Below, in pieces: positions 44,811 to 55,982 of a DNA stretch of 64,000 nucleotides. Source of the DNA: Xanthomonas sp. SI (GTDB lineage: Bacteria; Pseudomonadota; Gammaproteobacteria; Xanthomonadales; Xanthomonadaceae). The position numbers were made by a program, and so were the translations under genes. How positions within the stretch are numbered: the first letter of the stretch is position 1; every line of letters begins with the position of its first letter. Below the pieces are notes generated by a model. The model was given only the letters and a program-made list of their open reading frames with translations. It was not told the DNA's origin and searched no databases. The DNA lies in contig NZ_CP051261.1 of NCBI RefSeq assembly GCF_014236855.1, forward strand, positions 5,022,001 through 5,086,000, written 5' to 3'.

Positions 44811-46469
44811 TTACTTGGTGATGTCCACGTTGCGGGTTTCGCGCAGGAACAGCGTGCCCAGCACCAGGGTCATCAGCGCGATGCCGATGGGATACCACAG
44901 GCCGTAGTAGATGTTGCCGGTACCGGCCACCAGGGCGAAGGAGATCGCCGGCAGGAAGCCGCCGAACCAGCCATTGCCGATGTGGTACGGCAGCGACATC
45001 GAGGTGTAGCGGATGCGGGTCGGGAACAGCTCGACCAAGAACGCGGCGATCGGGCCGTAGACCATGGTCACGTAGATCACCAGCACCCACAGCAGCAGGA
45101 TCGTCATCGGGATGTTGATGCGCGCGGTGTCGGCCTTCTCCGGATAGCCGGCGGCGGTCAGCGCGCCCTTGAGCTCCTTGCCGAAAGCGTCGGCCTTGGG
45201 CTTGGCGTCGGCCTTGCTCAGACCGGCGGCCTCGTAGGACGCGACCTGGCTGCCGCCGATGCGCACCTGCGCCAGCGAACCCGGCGCGGCCGGCTGCACT
45301 TCGTACGGCACGCCCGCCTTGGTCAGCGCGGCGGTGGCCACATCGCAGGAGCTGGTGAACTTGCGCACGCCCACCGGATCGAACTGGAAGCTGCAGGTGG
45401 CCGGATCGGCCAGCACCTGCGCCGGCGACTTGCTGCGCGCCTCTTCCACCGCCGGGTTGGCGAAGTGGGTGATGCCCTTGAACAGCGGCATGTAGGTCAC
45501 CGCCGCCAGCAGGCAGCCGAACAGGATGATCTTCTTGCGCCCGATCTTGTCCGACAGCCAGCCGAAGAACAGGAAGAACGGGGTGGCCAGGGCCAGCGCC
45601 GCGGCGATCAGCAGGTAAGAGACGGTCGGATCGACCTTGAGCGTGCTCTGCAGGAAGAACAGCGCGTAGAACTGGCCGCCGTACCAGACCACCGCCTGGC
45701 CGGCGGTGGCGCCGAGCAGCACGATCAGCATCAGCTTGAAGTTGCCGTCCTTGAGGCTGTCGCGGAACGGTTGCTTGGAACCCTTGCCCTCGGCCTTCAT
45801 CTGCTGGAACAGCGGCGATTCGCTCAGCTGCAGGCGGATCCACACCGACACGCCGAGCAGGATGATCGAGCCCAGGAACGGGATGCGCCAGCCCCAGGCC
45901 TCGAACGCTTCGGTGCCCAGGGTCAGACGGCACACCAGGATCACCAGCAGCGACAGGAACAGGCCCAGCGTGGCGGTGGTCTGGATGAAGCTGGTGTACA
46001 GACCGCGCTTGCCCGGCGGCGCGTGTTCGGCGACGTAGGTCGCCGCGCCGCCGTATTCGCCGCCCATCGCCAGGCCCTGGGCCAGGCGCAGCACGATCAG
46101 GATCACCGGCGCGGCCACGCCGATGCTGGCGTAGTTGGGCAGCACGCCGACCAGGAAGGTGGAGATGCCCATGATCAGGATGGTGACCAGGAACGTGTAC
46201 TTGCGGCCGATGCGGTCGCCCAGGCTGCCGAAGAACGCGGCGCCGAACGGGCGCACGAAGAAGCCGGCGGCAAAGGCCAGCAGTGCGAAGATCATGCCGG
46301 TGGTCTCGTTGACCCCGCTGAAGAACTGCTTGGCGATGATCGCGGCGAGCGAGCCGTAGAGATAAAAGTCGTACCACTCGAACACGGTGCCCAGGCTGGA
46401 GGCGAAGATGACCTTCTTGTGGCCCTTGGTCAGTGGTTGACCCGACGGGTTGATGGCGGTGCTGGACAT
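44811..46469 (-). CDS. MHS-family MFS metabolite:proton symporter
   Basis: A 552-residue major facilitator of the metabolite:H+ symporter (ProP/ShiA/KgtP) class. [20 protein letters not shown] is the MHS signature in TM1. Cytoplasmic loop [13 protein letters not shown] and the TM4 region [21 protein letters not shown] are classical. A large insert of about 110 residues lies between TM8 and TM9 (around residues 330-440) with two Cys. It is probably periplasmic. Substrates of MHS carriers are organic acids or osmolytes. It starts 132 bp past the porin stop codon, downstream on the same strand, with a good GGAGG site, and ends with a terminator. Confidence 0.92.
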   Translation of the reverse strand: MSSTAINPSGQPLTKGHKKVIFASSLGTVFEWYDFYLYGSLAAIIAKQFFSGVNETTGMIFALLAFAAGFFVRPFGAAFFGSLGDRIGRKYTFLVTILIMGISTFLVGVLPNYASIGVAAPVILIVLRLAQGLAMGGEYGGAATYVAEHAPPGKRGLYTSFIQTTATLGLFLSLLVILVCRLTLGTEAFEAWGWRIPFLGSIILLGVSVWIRLQLSESPLFQQMKAEGKGSKQPFRDSLKDGNFKLMLIVLLGATAGQAVVWYGGQFYALFFLQSTLKVDPTVSYLLIAAALALATPFFLFFGWLSDKIGRKKIILFGCLLAAVTYMPLFKGITHFANPAVEEARSKSPAQVLADPATCSFQFDPVGVRKFTSSCDVATAALTKAGVPYEVQPAAPGSLAQVRIGGSQVASYEAAGLSKADAKPKADAFGKELKGALTAAGYPEKADTARINIPMTILLLWVLVIYVTMVYGPIAAFLVELFPTRIRYTSMSLPYHIGNGWFGGFLPAISFALVAGTGNIYYGLWYPIGIALMTLVLGTLFLRETRNVDITK

Positions 46470-46558
46470 AGGAAGCTTCCCCTCCGAAGCGGGTGGTGTG
46501 GCGGTGGCGGTCAGATGGTCGGGTGGCGCGATCCGTCGCGAGTGCGGGGCGAGTCCGC

Positions 46559-46594
46559 GGCCGCGCGGCGCGCCCTCCCGGGCGCCGCGCGGCC
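46559..46594 (-). terminator. Long GC hairpin between the porin and transporter genes
   Basis: Left arm GGCCGCGCGGCGC and right arm GCGCCGCGCGGCC form a perfect 13-bp stem around a 10-base loop. It lies 6-41 bp past the porin stop codon on the minus strand. No T-run follows, so it may attenuate rather than terminate, letting the porin be made in excess over the transporter. Confidence 0.55.
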
Positions 46595-46600
46595 GCAGCC

Positions 46601-48007
46601 TCAGAAGCTGTACTTGGTGGTGAACTGCAGGCGGGTGATGTCGCCCTTGGCGCCGCTTTCGATCTCGCGCTTGCCGTACATCAGCTCGGCGCCGACATCG
46701 ACCTTGGGCATCGGCGTATAGAAGATGTTGCCGCGGATGCTCTGCACGCTCTTGGTCACGCCCAGCCCGGTCAGCGCGGTGTCGTTGTCGTAGTCGCTGC
46801 GCGCGTAGATCAGGTTGGTGCGCAGCTTCGGCGAGAACGCGTGGCGCCAGCCGATGTAGCCGGCGACCACGCCGACCGTGTCCAGATCGCGGTCGGCCGC
46901 GTCGTAGACCGCGTTCTGGGCGATGCCCAGGCCGACGTAGCGGCCGATGCCTTCGCCGCCGCTGAGCTGATAGAACAGGCTGTCGCTGTCCCCCGCCACC
47001 CACTTGCCGCCCAGGGTCAGGCCGCCGGAGACCTTGCTGGCGTCGGCGCCGGTGGCGCGGTTGTCCACCTTCTGCTGGCCGAGCAGGCCGCCGATGCCGA
47101 AGCTGCCCCAGTCGCCCTTCCAGCCGTAGCGCACGGTCAGGTCCGGCAGCGCGCCGCGGTCGGAGCTGGCGCTGGTGATCACGCCAGTCGCGCTGCGGTT
47201 GTAGATGGTGGTTTCCGGGTTCTCCAGGGCGACGCTGAAGCCGCCGTTGGTGTAGCGCACCTGCGCCTGGCGCACGAAGATCACGCCGTCGGTGGGACCG
47301 ATGAAGTCGGCCGCTTCCGGCAGCGCCGCCGGGTCCATGAAGTTGGACCAGGTCTGGCCGGCCAGCCAGTGGTTCCAGTACATGTAGGCGTGGCGCAGGG
47401 TGGCGCCGTAGGTGTTGGTGGCGGTCTGGGTGCCCAGCGAATTGCCGAAGAAATCCAGTTCCACCAGCGCGCCGGCCTTGTTGCCGCCCTCGGTGACGCT
47501 GTCCACGCCGAAGTTGATCCGCGAGAACTTGGCGTGCGCGTTGTAGTCGGTGCCGGACTTGCCGCCGCCGACCGGCGTCTGCCCGGGCAGGTACAGCGCG
47601 CGGCCGGTGGCGTCGTCGGCGAGCTGGCCGTCGCCGGTGCGGGTGGCCAGGAAATCGGCCTTGATGAAGCCGCCGACCTTGAACGTGGTGCCGGGCGCGG
47701 CGCCGGGGGTGATCGTGGTCACCTGGATCGGCGCCTTGCCGGCCGGCACCGCCGGTGCCGTGGCCTGGCTCGACTTCACTGCGGCGACCTCGCTCTGGGC
47801 CTGCGCGATCTGGCCCTGCTGCTGTTGCTGCGAGGACAGCAGCAGCTGTACCTGCCGCTCCAGCTCGGCCACACGGGCTTCCAGCGCCTGTTCGCGCGCC
47901 GACGGGGTCTTGCCGCTCTGGGCGAAGGCCGCGCCTGGGGCGATCAGTGCGACGAACAGCGCGGCGGCCAACGGGCGCCGTGCCAAGGATGCGATGCGGT
48001 TGCTCAT
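46601..48007 (-). CDS. DcaP-like outer-membrane porin
   Basis: A 468-residue trimeric porin of the DcaP family. A signal peptide (LAAALFVALIAPGAAFAQ) is followed by a coiled-coil N-terminus (AREQALEARVAELERQVQLL then SSQQQQQGQIAQAQSEVAAV) that forms the periplasmic trimer stalk. The beta-barrel follows, ending in Phe (FTTKYSF) as required for assembly. In Acinetobacter DcaP takes up dicarboxylates and related anions. It is probably co-transcribed with the MHS transporter and is divergent from acs. Confidence 0.9.
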   Translation of the reverse strand: MSNRIASLARRPLAAALFVALIAPGAAFAQSGKTPSAREQALEARVAELERQVQLLLSSQQQQQGQIAQAQSEVAAVKSSQATAPAVPAGKAPIQVTTITPGAAPGTTFKVGGFIKADFLATRTGDGQLADDATGRALYLPGQTPVGGGKSGTDYNAHAKFSRINFGVDSVTEGGNKAGALVELDFFGNSLGTQTATNTYGATLRHAYMYWNHWLAGQTWSNFMDPAALPEAADFIGPTDGVIFVRQAQVRYTNGGFSVALENPETTIYNRSATGVITSASSDRGALPDLTVRYGWKGDWGSFGIGGLLGQQKVDNRATGADASKVSGGLTLGGKWVAGDSDSLFYQLSGGEGIGRYVGLGIAQNAVYDAADRDLDTVGVVAGYIGWRHAFSPKLRTNLIYARSDYDNDTALTGLGVTKSVQSIRGNIFYTPMPKVDVGAELMYGKREIESGAKGDITRLQFTTKYSF

Positions 48008-48113
48008 TACTCCCTCCCGAATAATGGATGTCCGCCGCGCGCAGGCACGGCTGGGTGCACAGTGCGCGCCGCGGCCGGCCGCGCCTATTGGCCATTAGTC
48101 GAACGGGGCGGGG

Positions 48114-48132
48114 TTTACGACCATCGTCTAAA
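48114..48132. promoter_or_regulatory. Candidate regulator site between dcaP and acs
   Basis: TTTAC-GAC-CATC-GTC-TAAA, an imperfect palindrome in the 215-bp gap shared by the divergent porin and acs promoters, 91 bp before the acs start. It is a possible NarL/LuxR-family operator for the regulator encoded at 50304. This is visual pattern matching only. Confidence 0.4.
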
Positions 48133-48222
48133 GCCCGGCGCGTGCGCGCTTAACAGTGAATGCGGCAAACTGCGCCATGACGCGCCGCCGCATGCGGCGC
48201 CCCGTTCATTGCAGAGGGCACC

Positions 48223-50166
<1,944 letters not shown>

Positions 50167-50171
50167 GAGCC

Positions 50172-50298
50172 GGGATTCGGGAGTCGGGATTGGGGATTCG
50201 CCAAAGCGGTCCCCTGCCCGCGTCCAATCTCCTGACGAGGTCACGCTCCGCTGTTGCTGTTGCTCCACGAATCCCCAATCCCCCAATCCCGAATCCCC
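50172..50298. repeat. Inverted GGGATT-rich repeats between acs and its regulator
   Basis: 50172-50200 is a tract of GGGATT/GGGAGT units in the plus sense; 50268-50298 is its near reverse complement (CGAATCCCCAATCCC type). The two could fold into one long stem across the gap. A third copy, 52174-52201, follows mntP. This is a second repeat family, unrelated to the REPs. Confidence 0.85.
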
Positions 50299-50303
50299 GC
50301 CCC

Positions 50304-50969
50304 ATGCCCACCCTGCTGATCGCCGACGACCACCCCCTGTTCCGCGAGGCGCTGCGCGGGGCGGTGCAGCGGGTGATGCCGGGGGTGCAGCTGTACGAGG
50401 CCGACAGCGTCGAGGCGCTGTACGCGCTGGCCGACCATCACGCCGATGCCGACCTGTTGCTGATGGATCTCAACATGCCCGGCGCGCAGGGTTTCAGCGC
50501 GCTGGTGCACATGCGCGCGCTGCACCCGCAGTTGCCGGTGGTGGTGGTGTCCGCACGCGAGGAACCGACGGTGATGCGCCGCGCGCTGGACCACGGCGCG
50601 TTCGGCTTCATTCCCAAGTCGGCCGATTCGGACACCATCGGCCTGGCCCTGAGCACGGTGCTGGACGGCGAGCGCTGGGCGCCGCCGGAGGCGCACAACC
50701 TGCCGCCCACCGACCGCGCCGAACGCGAGGTCGGCCAGCGCCTGCGCGAACTGACCCCGCAGCAGTTCCGCGTGCTGCAGATGCTCGGCGCCGGCCGCCT
50801 CAACAAGCAGATCGCCTACGACCTGGGCGTATCCGAAGCCACCATCAAGGCGCACGTCACCGCGATCCTGCGCAAGCTCGGCGTCACCAACCGCACCCAG
50901 GCGGTGCTGATGGCCGGCAAACTGGCCATCGACAGCGACGCCATCGTGCTGCCGCTGGAAGAGGATTGA
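50304..50969 (+). CDS. LuxR/NarL-family response regulator (CrbR/ErdR-like)
   Basis: A 221-residue regulator with a receiver (acidic D8-D9; phosphoacceptor D55 in LLLMDLNMPGAQG; Ser in VVVSAREEP; Lys in FIPKSADSD) and a LuxR HTH (LTPQQFRVLQMLGAGRLNKQ then LGVSEATIKAHVTAILRKLG). It is directly downstream of acs. In Pseudomonas and Vibrio the acs gene is activated by such a regulator (ErdR, CrbR) with a symporter-type kinase (MxtR, CrbS). A kinase of that type is encoded at 58059-61499. The functional link is inferred. Confidence 0.88.
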   Translation: MPTLLIADDHPLFREALRGAVQRVMPGVQLYEADSVEALYALADHHADADLLLMDLNMPGAQGFSALVHMRALHPQLPVVVVSAREEPTVMRRALDHGAFGFIPKSADSDTIGLALSTVLDGERWAPPEAHNLPPTDRAEREVGQRLRELTPQQFRVLQMLGAGRLNKQIAYDLGVSEATIKAHVTAILRKLGVTNRTQAVLMAGKLAIDSDAIVLPLEED

Positions 50970-51147
50970 GCGCGCTGCGTTCTGGTGGATGCGCGTGCCG
51001 AGGTTCACCGCGGCTTGGCGTGACCTGTCGTTGCGCGCGAGGCCGGCGCGGCTCCACTTATAGGCGGGGTTTCAACCTCGACCGTTGTTTGCATGTCGCG
51101 GCATTCGTCGGCGTGCTCCCCGGCTTTAGCGGCGCCTGAAGATTTCG

Positions 51148-51221
51148 GTCGCGGCTGAAGCCGCTCCTACAGTGGGATGACGTTGAGCCTCGGCCCTTGT
51201 AGGAGCGGCTTCAGCCGCGAC
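51148..51221. repeat. Inverted REP pair in the acs-regulator/mntP gap
   Basis: Reverse REP at 51148-51170 and forward REP at 51199-51221, both exact, 28-bp spacer, divergent orientation. They lie in the 634-bp gap 50970-51603. Nothing gene-like is visible in 50970-51147 or 51222-51420; the last part of the gap is a riboswitch leader. Confidence 0.95.
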
Positions 51222-51423
51222 CGCTGTTCGCACACCGCAGGCCATCGCCGGCATACCCGGCGATTGCTGCTGCACACCGGATCGGCTTGCCGAATCGCCT
51301 TCGGCGCACCCATGCCGCAGTACCGTCGGCATGCCGCACATATAGCCGCTGCTAAGAAAAAAAGCTGCAGGTTCCCGTGCGTTCGAAGCGTATTCGCCGG
51401 CATTTGCCGCTGTTAGACTGCGC

Positions 51424-51535
51424 GTCCCTTGGGGAGTAGCCTGCTGTCCGGCGTGTTTCGGACAGCGCCCGCATCAACACACTCGGCCGTTGCGCCGTGG
51501 TGCGGGCAGCCATCTCGGTTGGCGAGACCAGCGGC
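51424..51535 (+). ncRNA. yybP-ykoY-type manganese riboswitch leader of mntP
   Basis: The aptamer hallmarks are present in order: CTTGGGGAGTAGCC at 51429-51442, a helix CTGTCC/GGACAG closed by GGCGTGTTTC, then GCATCAACACACTCGGCC from 51471, and a closing GGTTGGCGAGACCAG at about 51517-51531. The conserved GGGGAGTAG and ATCAACA-ACTCG loops form the Mn2+-binding site in characterised members. It sits 70 bp upstream of mntP, the usual partner gene. 5' and 3' limits are approximate. Confidence 0.85.
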
Positions 51536-51603
51536 GAGCTTGCGTGGCGAAAGCCGGGCGCGCGCGCTCGTCGTTCGTCTTCTGCCCCGGCGCGGCCCCC
51601 CAC

Positions 51604-52170
51604 ATGTCGTTTCTTTCGATTCTGTTGCTCGGCATCGCCATGTCCACCGACGCCTTCGCCGCGGCGGTCGGCAAGGGCGCGGCCATGCGCAAGCCGCTGT
51701 GGCGCGATGCACTGCGCGCCGGCCTGATCTTCGGCTGCATCGAGGCGCTGACCCCGGTGCTGGGCTGGCTGCTGGGCCAGGCCGCGGCCAAGTACGTGAC
51801 CGCGTTCGACCACTGGATCGCGTTCGGCCTGCTCGGCGCGCTCGGCGTGCACATGATCGTCGCCGGGCTCAAGCCCGAGACGCCCGAGGACGCCGCCGAA
51901 GCGCCCAAGCGCCATGGCTTCTGGAACCTGGCCGCGACCGGCCTGGCCACCAGCATCGACGCGATGGCGGTCGGCGTCGGCCTGGCCTTCCTCGAGGTGA
52001 ACATCGCCGAGGTCGCGGTGGTCATCGGCCTGTGCACGCTGACCATGGTGACCCTGGGCATCATGCTCGGCCGCGTGCTCGGTAGCCTGGCCGGCAAGCG
52101 CGCGGAGATCGTCGGCGGTGCGCTGCTGATCGCGATCGGCAGCACCATCCTGTACGAGCATCTGCAGTGA
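51604..52170 (+). CDS. mntP: Manganese exporter MntP
   Basis: A 188-residue, six-helix Mn2+ efflux protein (older name YebN). [20 protein letters not shown] and [20 protein letters not shown] carry the paired Asp-containing motifs that line the metal path. [15 protein letters not shown] TM5 reads [20 protein letters not shown]. No strong ribosome binding site precedes the ATG at 51604, consistent with riboswitch control of translation. The yybP-ykoY-type aptamer is directly upstream. Confidence 0.95.
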   Translation: MSFLSILLLGIAMSTDAFAAAVGKGAAMRKPLWRDALRAGLIFGCIEALTPVLGWLLGQAAAKYVTAFDHWIAFGLLGALGVHMIVAGLKPETPEDAAEAPKRHGFWNLAATGLATSIDAMAVGVGLAFLEVNIAEVAVVIGLCTLTMVTLGIMLGRVLGSLAGKRAEIVGGALLIAIGSTILYEHLQ

Positions 52171-52173
52171 AGC

Positions 52174-52201
52174 CGGGATTGGGGAGTCGGGATTGGGGAT
52201 T
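52174..52201 (+). repeat. GGGATT-rich intergenic repeat
   Basis: One copy of the GGGATTGGGGAGTCGGGATT repeat follows the mntP stop codon by 3 bp. It is the same family as the copies at 50172 and 50268. Confidence 0.85.
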
Positions 52202-52248
52202 GGTGGCGGCGGATCGCGACGCCGGCATGGTGCTGGATTCGCCCGGCG

Positions 52249-52848
52249 TCAGCGCGGCGATGGGGCTGGCTTGGCGGTGAATTCCAGGTAGGTGGAGAGG
52301 ATGTACTTGTCGCCGCTGCGCGGCGGCAGCGCGGCATGCATGTACATCCAGTACGGCGGGAACATCAGCAGGCGCCCGGCGCCCGGCGCGACCTCCAGGT
52401 CCAGGTCGACGAAGCGGGTCTGCCCGCCCTCGGCGACGTCGTTGAGATACCACAGCAGCACCAGGTAACGGCCGGTTTCTTCGTCGCAGGCGTCGAAATG
52501 CGGCTGGAAACGCTCGCCGGCGCTGGCGTGATAGCGCTTGATCCGCAGGTCGGCCAGGCGCGGGCGCCACGGCACCGGCGCGGACAGGCCCAGATCGGCG
52601 TTGTAGCGCGCCAGCGCCGCGCGCACCTGTTCGATGAAGAAGCCCTGGAAGGCCGGATCGGCCGCGCGGGTCACGTTGAGTTCGGTCCAGGCGCTGTCGT
52701 CCAGGCCGGCACGCGCACCGACACCGTTGTGGCTGTGCTGCGCCGACGTGCGTTCGAACTGCGCGACCAGCCGGCTGCAGAAGCCGGCATCCAGCGCTGC
52801 ATCGTAGACGCGGACATAGTGGCGGAGATCGGCATGGCTCGCTTTCAT
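52249..52848 (-). CDS. 2-oxoglutarate/Fe(II)-dependent oxygenase (prolyl-hydroxylase-like)
   Basis: A 199-residue single-domain 2OG-Fe(II) dioxygenase. The metal triad is H117-x-D119 (RFQPHFDACDEETGRYLVLL) and H171 (YMHAALPPRSGDKYILST), and the following positive residue would bind 2-oxoglutarate. The segment LWYLNDVAEGGQTRFVDLD is the P4H signature. The ATG at 52846-52848 has an AGAGGA site. It is downstream of the TonB receptor gene but separated from it by a strong terminator, so it has its own promoter or relies on readthrough. Substrate unknown; a peptide or protein target is possible. Confidence 0.9.
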   Translation of the reverse strand: MKASHADLRHYVRVYDAALDAGFCSRLVAQFERTSAQHSHNGVGARAGLDDSAWTELNVTRAADPAFQGFFIEQVRAALARYNADLGLSAPVPWRPRLADLRIKRYHASAGERFQPHFDACDEETGRYLVLLWYLNDVAEGGQTRFVDLDLEVAPGAGRLLMFPPYWMYMHAALPPRSGDKYILSTYLEFTAKPAPSPR

Positions 52849-52861
52849 TGGTGTCCTCTCA

Positions 52862-52892
52862 AGGAAAAACGGCGCGCCCGATTGGGCGCGCC
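52862..52892 (-). terminator. Intrinsic terminator after the TonB receptor gene
   Basis: On the minus strand GGCGCGCCC-AATC-GGGCGCGCC, a perfect 9-bp stem, followed by GTTTTTCC. This is the best classical intrinsic terminator in the window. It lies 54 bp past the receptor stop codon and only 23 bp before the oxygenase start. Confidence 0.92.
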
Positions 52893-52945
52893 GCATGTCA
52901 CCACCTCGCGTCCTCGCTACCGCAAGCGACGCTGGTCGGCATCCC

Positions 52946-55699
52946 TCAGAACCGATAGGTGGCGCGCATCCAGTAGTAGCGGCCGACCGTGTCGTAGGTG
53001 CTCACGTCGGTGTTCGCGTTCAACACGTTGTTCTGGTACAGCACCGGCGGCTGCTTGTTGAACAGGTTGTCCACGCCCAGGTCGAAGCGGATGTTGGCGT
53101 CGCTCATGTCGTAGCCCAGCTGCAGCGCGTGGTACATGTAGCTGCCGTAGTTCAGCACCACGCCCTTGTCTGCCGCATCGGCGGACATGTTCTCCGACAG
53201 GTCGGTGCTGCCGACCTGGATCTTGCCGACCCAGCGCGTGGTCCAGGTGGCGTCCCAGTTGCCCAGCTTCCAGCCGATCTGGCCACGCGCGCGCCAGCGT
53301 GCGTAGTTGCCGTAGGACGAGTTGTACTTGCCGGCCATGTGCACCACCGAGTCGCCGGTGTCGATGTCGTAGCGCTGCAGGTAGGTGCTGTCCAGGGCCA
53401 GGGTGAACTTGCCGAAAGCCGTTTCCGGCAAGGCGTAGTTGGCGCCGAAGTCGATGCCCTGGGTGTCCAGCTTGCCGATGTTGACCACCGGGGTTTCGAT
53501 GTAGTCGATGTTGCCGGCGCTGACCGTGCCTGCCGCATAACGGTGGATGTAGCCGCAGTACGGGCTGCTGTTGTCGTTGTAGCAGATGTTGGCGACGGTC
53601 TGCGCGGAGATCGACTGGATCAGGTCGTCGAGCTTGACCTTCCACCAATCGACGTTGAGCGACAGGCCCTGTACCGACTCCGGGCTGTACACGATGCCGT
53701 AGTCGTAGGAGGTGCCCTTCTCCGGCTTCAGGTTGTAGTTGGCGTAGCTCGCCCCGGACACGATCGCGTTGGTCTGCGACAAGCCCGAGCCGGTCCAGCC
53801 GGCCTCCACGCCTTCGCAGGCGCTCTCGTGGCCGCTGCCGCTGTAGTCGATGCACGGATCGGTGAAGGTCGGCGAGTTAGCGGTCGGACCCTGGTACAGA
53901 TCGTAGATGGTTGGCGCACGGAACACCTGCGCCACGGTGCCGCGCACCATCAGGTCGTGGATCGGGCGCCACTCCAGCTGGAACGAGGCGCTGTTGTTGG
54001 TCGAGCTGACGCTGCTGTAGTCGGAGAAGCGATCGCTCAGGGTGACGTTCAGCGCGCCGATCGGCGAGGACTGCGCCAGCACCGGGATGAACAGCTGCGC
54101 ATAGGCTTCCTTCACGCTGAAGGAACCGCTCAACGGCGAGGAGCAGGCCTCGGAGGAGATGTCGCAGGTGTTGTCGCTGTTGATCACTGCATTGCTGGAG
54201 ACGGTGTAGCCCAGGCTCTCCTTGCGATACAGCGCACCGACCGCCAGCTGCGCGCTGCCGGCCGGCAGCTCCCACACGCTGCCGTTGGCGCTGGCTTCCC
54301 ACTGGCGGGTGATGCTCGTGGTCTGGTAACGCGGGATCGACTCGTGGCTGTTCATCCAGTCGATGGTGTTGGCATCGGTCTGGTCGAAGATGTTCACTTC
54401 GCCCGCATCGATCGCATCCTGCAGCGCCGCGTAGTCCACGTAGCCGTGGCTCCAGCTACGCTGCTTGTAGTGGCCGTAGTTGAAGTTGACGTCCCAGACC
54501 CAGCTGGTATCGCCGATGCTGCCCTTCAGGCCGAGCACGTCTTGGTCGGTGGCGGTGTCGTAGAAGGTTTCGCGCTGGCCCAGCGAGCTGAAGCGGGTGC
54601 GGTACTCGTAACCGTCGGGGCCGAACTCCACGCCGAACGGGTTGTACGGATTGTCGGCGGCGATGGTGATGCCGTCGCTCTGCGCATCGAACGGCAGCGG
54701 TGCGATCGCCGAATGCGACATCGTGTGGTTGTGGTAGGCGTTGACGTAGGCCTGCACCTTGTCGGTGATGTTGAAGCTGCCGAGCACGAAGCTGTTGACG
54801 CGCTGCTGCGGGGTCATCAGCAGGTTCTGCGCCTGGTAGTTGTAGGCGTCGGAGGAGGAGTAGCACTTGTAGCCGCCGCTGCCGTCGCTGGTCATCGCGC
54901 CGTTCGCGCTGCAGCCGTTGGCGGCCAGCGTGCTCGCCGGCAGCTTGTAGTAACCGCTCGGGGTACGGCTGGAACCGCCCTTGTAGACGCTGCCGCTGGA
55001 CAGGTACATCGCGTCCTTGGAGAACGCGCGATTGGCCGAGGAGATCTCTTTCTGCTTGTTGTAGTCGATGCCGACCACGATGTTGCCGCGGTCCCAGGTC
55101 TTGCCGAAGGTGAAGGCGCCGCCCTGGCGCGCGCCGTCGCCGCGGCTGGCCTGGCCGTAGTTGGCGACGAATTCGCCGCCTTCGAAGTTCTTGCGCAGGA
55201 TGAAGTTGACCACGCCGCCGATGGCGTCGGAGCCGTAAAGCGCCGAGGCGCCGACCTTCAGCACTTCGACATGGTCGATCATGCTGGCCGGGATCGAGTT
55301 GATGTCGTTGTTGAGGATGCGGTGGCCGTCGATCAGGATCAGGGTGCGCTGATCGCCGAGTCCGCGCAGCGACACGGTCGAGGCGCCGTCGCCGCCGCCG
55401 TTGTTGACCTGCGGGTTGGTCGCATCGCCGGCGATGCCGGGCAGCGACTGCATCAGGTCGCCGAGGGTCTGCTTGCCGCTCTGCTGGATCTGCTGGCGAT
55501 CGACCACGGTGACCGGGCTGGCCGTTTCCACATCCACGCGCCGCACCAGCGAGCCGGTCACGGTGACCCGGTCCAGGTCGACCGCGCCGCTCGCGGAGGT
55601 CGCAGCGGTATCGGCGCTCTGTGCGTAGAGCGAAGCGGCGGGAAGCGCCGCCAATCCCAGGCAGATGGCCTGGGCGAGTCTGTTCTTTGGTGCGGACAT
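52946..55699 (-). CDS. TonB-dependent outer-membrane receptor
   Basis: A 917-residue receptor. A signal peptide (AQAICLGLAALPAASLYAQ) is followed by the TonB box region LDRVTVTGSLVRRVDVETAS. The plug domain has PVTVVDRQQIQQSGKQTLGD, SLRGLGDQRTLILIDGHRI and VEVLKVGASALYGSDAIGGV. The 22-strand barrel ends in Phe (WMRATYRF). No STN domain is present, so it does not signal by itself to a sigma regulator. The ligand is unknown. An AT-rich patch at 55830-55864 should hold its promoter; the leader is about 130 nt. A TPR-sulfotransferase gene lies upstream and an oxygenase downstream. Confidence 0.95.
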   Translation of the reverse strand: MSAPKNRLAQAICLGLAALPAASLYAQSADTAATSASGAVDLDRVTVTGSLVRRVDVETASPVTVVDRQQIQQSGKQTLGDLMQSLPGIAGDATNPQVNNGGGDGASTVSLRGLGDQRTLILIDGHRILNNDINSIPASMIDHVEVLKVGASALYGSDAIGGVVNFILRKNFEGGEFVANYGQASRGDGARQGGAFTFGKTWDRGNIVVGIDYNKQKEISSANRAFSKDAMYLSSGSVYKGGSSRTPSGYYKLPASTLAANGCSANGAMTSDGSGGYKCYSSSDAYNYQAQNLLMTPQQRVNSFVLGSFNITDKVQAYVNAYHNHTMSHSAIAPLPFDAQSDGITIAADNPYNPFGVEFGPDGYEYRTRFSSLGQRETFYDTATDQDVLGLKGSIGDTSWVWDVNFNYGHYKQRSWSHGYVDYAALQDAIDAGEVNIFDQTDANTIDWMNSHESIPRYQTTSITRQWEASANGSVWELPAGSAQLAVGALYRKESLGYTVSSNAVINSDNTCDISSEACSSPLSGSFSVKEAYAQLFIPVLAQSSPIGALNVTLSDRFSDYSSVSSTNNSASFQLEWRPIHDLMVRGTVAQVFRAPTIYDLYQGPTANSPTFTDPCIDYSGSGHESACEGVEAGWTGSGLSQTNAIVSGASYANYNLKPEKGTSYDYGIVYSPESVQGLSLNVDWWKVKLDDLIQSISAQTVANICYNDNSSPYCGYIHRYAAGTVSAGNIDYIETPVVNIGKLDTQGIDFGANYALPETAFGKFTLALDSTYLQRYDIDTGDSVVHMAGKYNSSYGNYARWRARGQIGWKLGNWDATWTTRWVGKIQVGSTDLSENMSADAADKGVVLNYGSYMYHALQLGYDMSDANIRFDLGVDNLFNKQPPVLYQNNVLNANTDVSTYDTVGRYYWMRATYRF

Positions 55700-55982
55700 T
55701 GGGAAAACCTCATGTGATGGGCAACAGAACGCCAGCGGTGCACGCGGACGTGAACCGATTCGAATCGCGCTGGGCGCGACGTCTTCGTTGGATGCTTCGG
55801 ACTTGCGGGCCAACCGGACCGTCAAGCACTTGTTAGTTTTTTATAAGAAAAGTGTTGTTTTGATGTGCCGCATTGCGCCAGCGCTTGGCACAATCGCTAC
55901 ATCGTTCGAAAACATGCGCGTTCACGCGGGTGGACGGCGAAGGCGCCATGGGCGCCTGGGCATGCGAAACCGCGTGTCCGAA

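Noticed and set aside
52895..55717. 940-codon plus-strand open frame over the TonB receptor
   Set aside because: Val/Ala/Gly/His-rich shadow of the receptor frame with no start signal or domain.
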